In this document: one piece after another, positions 58,754-64,000 of the stretch
Numbering within the stretch: position 1 is the stretch's first letter
How the letters are laid out: the number at the start of each line of letters is the position of its first letter
From: DASUPK01 sp963695675
GTDB taxonomy: Bacteria; Actinomycetota; Thermoleophilia; Solirubrobacterales; 70-9
DNA: 64,000 nucleotides
Direction: 5' to 3'
NCBI GenBank assembly: GCA_963695675.1
Contig: CAVOGY010000005.1
Location: 186,001 to 250,000, forward strand
Program-made: the position numbers and the translations under genes
Notes under the pieces: model-generated
Told to the model about the DNA's origin: nothing
The model's input: only the letters and a program-made list of their open reading frames with translations
The model's database searches: none

Positions 58754-58781
58754 GCCTAAAGCGCCGGAATGGCGGCCTGAC

Positions 58782-60494
58782 TCACTCCCACTCGATCGTG
58801 CCCGGCGGCTTCGAGGTGAGGTCGAGCGTGACCCGGTTGACGCCACGAACCTCGTTGATGATCCGGGCAGAGACCCGCTCGAGCAGGTCGTAGGGCAGCC
58901 GCGCCCAGTCGGCGGTCATGGCGTCGTCCGAGGTGACGGCGCGGATCACGATCGGGTGGGCGTAGGAGCGCTCGTCGCCCTGCACGCCGACGGAGCGGAC
59001 CACCGGAAGGACGCAGAAGGACTGCCAGAGCTCGCGGTAGAGGCCGGCCGCGCGGATCTCCTCCTGGAGGATCGCGTCGGCCTCGCGGACGATGTCGAGC
59101 CGATCACGAGTGACCTCACCCCCGACCACGCGGATCGCCAGGCCCGGGCCTGGGAAGGGCTGCCGCCAGACGAGGCGTTCGGGCAGCCCGAGCTCGGCGG
59201 CGACCGCGCGGACCTCGTCCTTGAACAGCATCCGCAGCGGCTCGACCAGCTCCATCTCCATCTCCTCCGGAAGCCCGCCAACGTTGTGGTGCGACTTGAT
59301 CGTCGCCGCGGCGCGGCCGTCGCCGCCTGACTCGATCACGTCCGAGTAGAGGGTGCCCTGCACCAGGAAGCGCGCGTCCTCGACCTTGCCGGCCTCCTCT
59401 TCGAAGACCCGGATGAACTCCTCGCCGATGATCTTGCGCTTGGTCTCCGGGTCCTCGACCCCGGCGAGGCGATCGAGGAAGCGATCGGCGGCGTCGACAT
59501 GGATCAGTTGGATCCCGTGCTGCTCGCGGAACGCCGTCACCACCTGCTCGGCCTCATCTTTCCGCATCATCCCGTGGTCGACGAAGACGCAGGTGAGCCG
59601 GTCGCCGATGGCGCGGTGGACCAGCAGGGCTGCCGTGGCGGAGTCGACCCCGCCGGAGAGGCCGCAGATGGCGCGCGCGCCGCCGACCTGGGCGCGGATC
59701 GCCTGGACCTGCTCCTCGATGACCGAGGCCGGCGACCACCTCTCGCGGCAGCCGGCGACGTCGCGGAGGAACCGCGTGAGAATCTCGGTGCCGTACGGCG
59801 TGTGGACGACCTCGGGGTGGAACTGGATGCCATAGAGGCCACGCGAGGTGTCCTCCACCGCGGCCACCGGCGACTCGGTGCTGGAGGCGAGCGCCGTGAA
59901 CCCCGGCGGCGGCTCGAAGACCGTGTCGCGGTGGCTCATCCAGCATTGCTGTTCGTCCGGCAGACCCTCGAGGAGCGTTCCGCCGCCATCGCGGAGCACG
60001 AGGCGGCTGCGTCCGAACTCCCCCGCCGGCGCCTGCTCCACGCGGCCGCCCAGCTCCTGGACCATCAGCTGCATGCCGTAACAGATGCCGAGCACCGGGA
60101 TGCCGAGCTCGAGCAGCTCCTTGCGCAGGCCCGGCGCCCCCTCCTCGTAGACCGAAGCCGGCCCGCCGGAGAGCACCAGCCCGCGGGGACCGCGTTCCTT
60201 GATCCGCTCGAGGTCGGTGTCGTGCGGGAGCAGCTCGCTGAAGACGCCGCACTCGCGGATCCGGCGGGCGATCAGCTGGGAGTATTGACCGCCGAAATCG
60301 AGGACGAGGACCTCCTCCAGCTGCTGGCCCGCGGGTCCTGACGCCGCGGGCCCCTCCATCCTGCGGGCGACGGCGTCGTCCTCGGATGGAGCCTCCCGCG
60401 GCGCCACCCGCGGGTCAGCGTCAGGGGTACTCCTCTCAGGCACATGGATCCGAGCGGCGTCCTTCTCGGTCGAAGGAGCCGCCGGGTCAGTCAT
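58782..60494 (-). CDS. guaA: GMP synthase (glutamine-hydrolysing)
   Basis: A 570-residue enzyme with a class I glutaminase domain (VLVLDFGGQYSQLIARRI, GICYGMQLMVQELGG nucleophile Cys, GIQFHPEVVHTPYG), the ATP pyrophosphatase loop LSGGVDSATAALLV, and the C-terminal dimerisation part ending KPPGTIEWE. It aminates XMP to GMP. ATG 60494 overlaps the guaB3 stop by eight bases. Before the glutaminase domain there is an extra polar segment of about 58 residues, absent from most GuaA. Confidence 0.96.
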   Translation of the reverse strand: MTDPAAPSTEKDAARIHVPERSTPDADPRVAPREAPSEDDAVARRMEGPAASGPAGQQLEEVLVLDFGGQYSQLIARRIRECGVFSELLPHDTDLERIKERGPRGLVLSGGPASVYEEGAPGLRKELLELGIPVLGICYGMQLMVQELGGRVEQAPAGEFGRSRLVLRDGGGTLLEGLPDEQQCWMSHRDTVFEPPPGFTALASSTESPVAAVEDTSRGLYGIQFHPEVVHTPYGTEILTRFLRDVAGCRERWSPASVIEEQVQAIRAQVGGARAICGLSGGVDSATAALLVHRAIGDRLTCVFVDHGMMRKDEAEQVVTAFREQHGIQLIHVDAADRFLDRLAGVEDPETKRKIIGEEFIRVFEEEAGKVEDARFLVQGTLYSDVIESGGDGRAAATIKSHHNVGGLPEEMEMELVEPLRMLFKDEVRAVAAELGLPERLVWRQPFPGPGLAIRVVGGEVTRDRLDIVREADAILQEEIRAAGLYRELWQSFCVLPVVRSVGVQGDERSYAHPIVIRAVTSDDAMTADWARLPYDLLERVSARIINEVRGVNRVTLDLTSKPPGTIEWE

Positions 60495-61692
60495 CCGAGA
60501 CGGCGACCCCCACCGCGACCGTTGCGCGTCCATTCGAGCCCATCCCCACGGACTGCTCGCGCTGGAGCTGCTTTCCCTCCGACATCAGCGCCGGGGCGAC
60601 CATCACCTCAGCCCGATGGAACTCGGGGATGTCGGCGTAGCCCGTGGTGGCCATCGAGGTGCGCAGCGCGCCCATCAGGTTGAAGGTGCCGTCGTTCTCC
60701 TGGGCCGGCCCGAGCAGGATCTCCTCGAGTGTTCCGTCCTGGTTGGTGGCAACCCGGGCGCCGCGGGGCAGCGAGGGATGAAAAGTAGCCATCCCCCAGT
60801 GGTATCCGCGACCCGGAGCCTCCTTGGCGCGCGCCAGCGGCGATCCGATCATCACGGCGTCGGCGCCGACCGCGATTGCCTTGGAGACGTCGCCCCCGGT
60901 CCGCATTCCGCCGTCAGCGACCACATTGCAGTAGTTGCCCGTCTCCATCATGTGCTGGCCGCGGGCGGCGACGACGTCGGCGATCGCGGTTGCCTGCGGC
61001 ACGCCGATCCCGAGCACGCCGCGGGTGGTGCAAGCGGCGCCCGGACCGACCCCGACCAGCACGCCAACCGCGCCGGTGCGCATCAGATGGAGACCGGTGT
61101 TGTAGGAGGCGCAGCCACCGACCACGCAGGGCACGTCGAGTGAGGCGATGAACTCCTTCAGGTTGAGCGGCTCCGTCTGGTTGGAGACGTGCTCGGCGGA
61201 GATCACCGTGCCCTGGATGACCAGGATGTCCAAGCCGGCCTCGAGTGCGGTCTCGTAGTACTGGGTCACCCTCTGCGGTGTGAGCGATCCGCAGGCGACG
61301 CCGCCGTCGGCCTTGATCTCCTCGACCCGCTTGGCGATCAGCTCGGTCTTGACCGGCTCGGCGTAGATCTCCTGGAGGATCCGCGTCGCGACCTCATTGG
61401 GGGCCGCCGCGATCTCGTCGAGCTTCTCGTCCGCGTTCTCGTATCGGGACCAGATCCCCTCCAGGTTGAGGACACCAAGGCCGCCCAGCTTGCCGATCAG
61501 CCCCGCCGTCCTCGGGCTGACGACACCGTCCATCGCGGAGGCGAGCATCGGCAGCTCGAAGCGATAGGGACCAAGGGTCCAGGTGATGTCGATGTCGTCG
61601 GGATCGCGCGTCCTGCGTGAGGGGACGATCGCGATGTCGTCGAAGCCGTATGCCCTGCGGCCCTTCTTGCCGCGGCCGATCTCTACTTCCAT
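60487..61692 (-). CDS. GuaB3-type IMP dehydrogenase-related protein
   Basis: A 401-residue IMPDH/GMP reductase-fold barrel without CBS domains. The phosphate/catalytic loop GPGAACTTRGVLGIG contains the active Cys; NVVADGGMRTGGDVSKAIAVGADAVMIGS is the second conserved block. Length and the N-terminal RGKKGRRAYGFDDIAIVPS mark the actinobacterial/cyanobacterial GuaB3 group, for which GMP reductase-like activity has been reported in some members. It precedes and overlaps guaA, pointing to guanine nucleotide balance. Confidence 0.93.
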   Translation of the reverse strand: MEVEIGRGKKGRRAYGFDDIAIVPSRRTRDPDDIDITWTLGPYRFELPMLASAMDGVVSPRTAGLIGKLGGLGVLNLEGIWSRYENADEKLDEIAAAPNEVATRILQEIYAEPVKTELIAKRVEEIKADGGVACGSLTPQRVTQYYETALEAGLDILVIQGTVISAEHVSNQTEPLNLKEFIASLDVPCVVGGCASYNTGLHLMRTGAVGVLVGVGPGAACTTRGVLGIGVPQATAIADVVAARGQHMMETGNYCNVVADGGMRTGGDVSKAIAVGADAVMIGSPLARAKEAPGRGYHWGMATFHPSLPRGARVATNQDGTLEEILLGPAQENDGTFNLMGALRTSMATTGYADIPEFHRAEVMVAPALMSEGKQLQREQSVGMGSNGRATVAVGVAVSDD

Positions 61693-61720
61693 TGACCCAC
61701 CCTACGTTCGTTCGCGGACG

Positions 61721-61741
61721 AAAAAACCCCGCGTCGCGGGG
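61721..61741 (-). terminator. Rho-independent terminator downstream of the PfkB/DacA unit
   Basis: On the minus strand, CCCCGC-GAC-GCGGGG is followed directly by TTTTTT. It lies about 90 bases after the PfkB stop (61832) and 30 bases before the guaB3 start, separating the two minus-strand operons. It is the only terminator in the window with a clear T-run. Confidence 0.85.
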
Positions 61742-61831
61742 CCGAAAATGCGGTCACAGCAGCGTTTCGGAGGTCGGTCACCAACGCCCCGCCAAGGATA
61801 ACAGCGGGCAACTCGACTCCAGGATCGAACC

Positions 61832-62791
61832 TCAGACCTTCGCCGGCGCCTCGAGCTCGCGCGACTCGACCCCCGGGAGCAGCCGCCCCACCTCGGCCGG
61901 GTCGATGCCGCCCGCGCCGAAGTGCTGGGTCGACTCGGCGCCGCAGGCGACCGCGTAGCGCAGGCACTCCTCGGCCGGGTGCCCGTCGTATCGGGAGGCG
62001 ACGAAGCCGGCGAGGAACGCGTCCCCCGATCCGACCGTGGCCACCGGCTCGACCTCCGGCGCGGTCACCTCGTAGACGTGCCGTTGGTCGTCGGCATCCT
62101 TGATCGAGGCTACGCAGCCCTCCGGCCTGGTGATCACGGCGTTCGTCGCGCCGAGCTCGACCAGGCTTCGCAGGCCGTTCAGCAAGTCCTCACGGTCGTT
62201 GAACTCGTGGCCCACGGCACCCTCCGCCTCTCGGACGTTGGGCGTCACCGCGACCGGCTCGGCGCGCAACGAGGCGACCAGCGGCTCGCCCTCGGTGTCG
62301 ACGATCGTCTCCACGCCCAGGACCTTGAGCTCCTCCACCATGCGGGCGGAGAACGACGGCGGCACAGAGGGCGGCAGGCTGCCGGCGATCGTGCAGATGC
62401 GCGCGCCGCGAGCCAGGTAGAGCAGCTTCTCCAGGAACCGATTGAGCTCCTCGCCGCTGACGTCCGGGCCGCGCTCGTTGATCTCGGTCTGCTCGCCTGA
62501 CGTCGGGTCGATGACGGCGAGGTTGGTCCGCGACTCGCCGGCGATCCAGGTGAAGTCGGTGAGGATCGACTCCTCGGCAAGGCGCTCCATCAGCCGGGCG
62601 CCGGTCGGCCCGCCCGCGAGGCCTGTTGCGATCACGGGCCGATCGAGAAGCTTGAGGGCGCGGGCGACGTTCACGCCCTTGCCCCCGGCGACCGTGCTGG
62701 CCTCGACCGCGCGATGGCGATTGCCCTGCCTGAAGCTCGGGACCGCGACGGTCCGGTCGATTGCCGCGTTCAGGGTGACGGTGAGGATCAT
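61832..62791 (-). CDS. PfkB-family sugar kinase, 1-phosphofructokinase-like
   Basis: A 319-residue ribokinase-superfamily enzyme. VTLNAAIDRTVAVP at the N-terminus and VAGGKGVNVARALKLLD are the family's first signature; the second is EPVATVGSGDAFLAGFVASRY with the catalytic Asp. The TLNAAID start and length fit 1-phosphofructokinase/tagatose-6-phosphate kinase (FruK/LacC). No PTS fructose transporter is in view, so the substrate is uncertain. The start overlaps the stop of the carboxypeptidase gene by four bases. Confidence 0.9.
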   Translation of the reverse strand: MILTVTLNAAIDRTVAVPSFRQGNRHRAVEASTVAGGKGVNVARALKLLDRPVIATGLAGGPTGARLMERLAEESILTDFTWIAGESRTNLAVIDPTSGEQTEINERGPDVSGEELNRFLEKLLYLARGARICTIAGSLPPSVPPSFSARMVEELKVLGVETIVDTEGEPLVASLRAEPVAVTPNVREAEGAVGHEFNDREDLLNGLRSLVELGATNAVITRPEGCVASIKDADDQRHVYEVTAPEVEPVATVGSGDAFLAGFVASRYDGHPAEECLRYAVACGAESTQHFGAGGIDPAEVGRLLPGVESRELEAPAKV

Positions 62792-64000
62792 CCCGTTCCT
62801 CCTTCCCGCTCCATCCGCTGGCGCTTCCGGCGCATCCTCTCCTCGTGCATCCTGCGCCTCTCCTCTGGAGTCCGCTGTCGTGGGGATTGCTGCCGGTCCT
62901 GACGAGCTCGCGGAACGTCCTCCTCGGGGCCTCGCGACCCGCGCCCTCTGACCGTCAACAGCACTCCTACAAGTATCACGATCGCAACCAGTGCAATCAG
63001 GACAATCGGTTTCTGGGCGGTCGATCTCGCCTTGTCGAACGTGGTAGCCGCGCCCACCGCATGAGCTGCGACCAGCGGGCTGACGGCCGCCCGCCTCCCG
63101 TCCACGCTCACGACGACGCGCCCGAGCACCTCGCCCTGCCGAGCCGCCCCGCTGACCTCGTCCGGCGCGGTCACCTGCGTGGTGACGTGTTGGCCCTGCC
63201 GCACGTTGACCGTCAGGGCCCGCTTGGCGATCAGGGGCAGATGATCGCTGCGGTAGTCGAGCTTCGAAGACGCGATCTCCTCCCCGCGATTCACCGGCTG
63301 GACCGGGTGATAGAGCGAGAACCCGTACTCGAGGAGCCTGAGAGTGTCCGCGTCCCGTGCGGACTCGCTCGGAGCGCCGAGCACCGCCGAGATCAGCGTC
63401 GTGGAGTGCTGGGTGCCGGAGCCGACCAGCACATAGCCGGCGCCGAGGGTATGACCAGTCTTTACGCCGTTCACCCAGGGGGCGCTTCCGAGAAGCGTGT
63501 TGCGGCTGATGACCGTCCGCGGGTGGTCTCCGCTGTGGAGCGTCGCGCTCTGCGTGTCGACGATCCGGGCGAAGAGGCGGTTGCGGAGCAGGATCGACGC
63601 CAGGGTGACGAGGTCGCGCGGGCTCGAATAGTTGTCCGGGTCGTCGAGGCCGATCGGATTCGCGTAGCTCGTGTCGCGCAGATCGAGGCGCCGCGCGGCC
63701 CGGTTCATTGCCGTGACGAATGCCGGCACCGATCCCGAAACCCCGACGGCCAGGGTCTCGGCAGCATCGCTCGCGCTCGGCAGCAACAGGCCATAGAGCA
63801 GGTCCCGAACCCTCATCCGCTCGCCGGGGCGGAGGCCCAGCTCGATCTCTGCGGAGGCGCTCGGCTGGTACGAGGGCGCCGCCACCATCTGGTTCGGCTT
63901 CAGCTCGTGGAGCGCCAGGTAGGCCGTCATCAGCTTCGTCGTGCTGGCGATCGGCAGGCGCTTGTTCGCCGCCTTGCCCGCGATGACCGACCCGTCCCTT
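62788..64000 (-). CDS. D-alanyl-D-alanine carboxypeptidase, S11 family (5' end beyond window)
   Basis: The visible 400-odd codons cover an S11 penicillin-binding protein: SxxK motif STTK (Ser at 63943-63945) in PIASTTKLMTAYL, the second motif as LLPSASDAAETLA, and KTG in WVNGVKTGHTLGAGYVL. A C-terminal beta domain and a transmembrane anchor (IVLIALVAIVILVGVLLTV) are followed by a charged tail. It trims pentapeptides in peptidoglycan. The usual SxN is SAS here. Signal peptide and N-terminus lie outside the window. Confidence 0.92.
   Translation of the reverse strand, partial: RDGSVIAGKAANKRLPIASTTKLMTAYLALHELKPNQMVAAPSYQPSASAEIELGLRPGERMRVRDLLYGLLLPSASDAAETLAVGVSGSVPAFVTAMNRAARRLDLRDTSYANPIGLDDPDNYSSPRDLVTLASILLRNRLFARIVDTQSATLHSGDHPRTVISRNTLLGSAPWVNGVKTGHTLGAGYVLVGSGTQHSTTLISAVLGAPSESARDADTLRLLEYGFSLYHPVQPVNRGEEIASSKLDYRSDHLPLIAKRALTVNVRQGQHVTTQVTAPDEVSGAARQGEVLGRVVVSVDGRRAAVSPLVAAHAVGAATTFDKARSTAQKPIVLIALVAIVILVGVLLTVRGRGSRGPEEDVPRARQDRQQSPRQRTPEERRRMHEERMRRKRQRMEREGGTG

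Overview
This window looks like a chromosomal segment of a high-GC, aerobic, heterotrophic actinobacterium. The gene content (GuaB3-type IMPDH paralogue, the rplM-rpsI-glmM-glmS-acpS-nnr-alr order, A2-type aa3 oxidase, fatty-acid degradation genes, frequent GTG/TTG starts) is most compatible with the class Thermoleophilia (Solirubrobacterales or Gaiellales). That placement is inference from gene content. No rRNA, CRISPR array, prophage or insertion sequence was seen. Several conserved genes carry single-base frameshifts (acyl-CoA dehydrogenase twice, FAD/Fe-S oxidoreductase, glmM), and a tRNA-Pro anticodon arm is one base short. The sequence therefore probably contains assembly or sequencing indels, and broken genes should be read with that in mind.

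Layout. 1-9400: partial CHASE2 sensor, tRNA-Pro, DUF1015 protein, cobalamin adenosyltransferase, OsmC, SDR, CoA-diphosphatase-type Nudix, DHFR-like reductase, rhodanese with an upstream dyad, small membrane proteins and a thiolase. 9400-24900: class-IV aminotransferase, frameshifted acyl-CoA dehydrogenase, cupin, 3-hydroxyacyl-CoA dehydrogenase, MBL-fold protein, thioredoxin reductase, flippase-like and PAP2 membrane proteins, FAD/Fe-S 2-hydroxyacid dehydrogenase, benzoylformate decarboxylase, and an SCP2-SCP2-diiron fusion. 24979-36759: a respiratory island with two cytochrome-oxidase gene sets. 36800-47200: glycosyltransferase, two-subunit amidase, ABC-2 exporter with a glycoside hydrolase, IF-1, enoyl-CoA hydratase and HIT protein. 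47247-57766: a housekeeping block on the minus strand (CCA-adding enzyme, alr, nnr, acpS, DUF3352 lipoprotein, glmS, glmM, rpsI, rplM). 57843-64000: an ABC-ATPase remnant, a c-di-AMP riboswitch controlling an M23 peptidase, guaB3-guaA, a PfkB kinase and a D,D-carboxypeptidase running off the end.

The most striking content is the respiratory island. On the minus strand lies a normal oxidase (ctaC with a complete CuA site, ctaD with all six heme/CuB histidines, ctaE, plus a universal-stress-like protein between ctaD and ctaE). Facing it on the plus strand is a second subunit II/subunit I pair, directly followed by heme A synthase (ctaA), heme O synthase (ctaB) and two small membrane proteins. 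In this pair subunit I has lost all six metal-binding histidines, the active-site tyrosine and the D- and K-channel residues, and subunit II has lost four of six CuA ligands. Both reading frames are intact and keep the fold's structural motifs. This looks like a maintained, metal-free heme-copper-oxidase homologue with a non-catalytic job, tied by operon structure to heme A synthesis.

Other notable items: ribosomal protein S9 with an acidic N-terminal extension of about 153 residues, a 42-bp tandem duplication at the ctaD 3' end, a dispersed palindromic element shared by 29847-29886 and 39699-39737, and fragments of RTX-type and ABC-ATPase genes.
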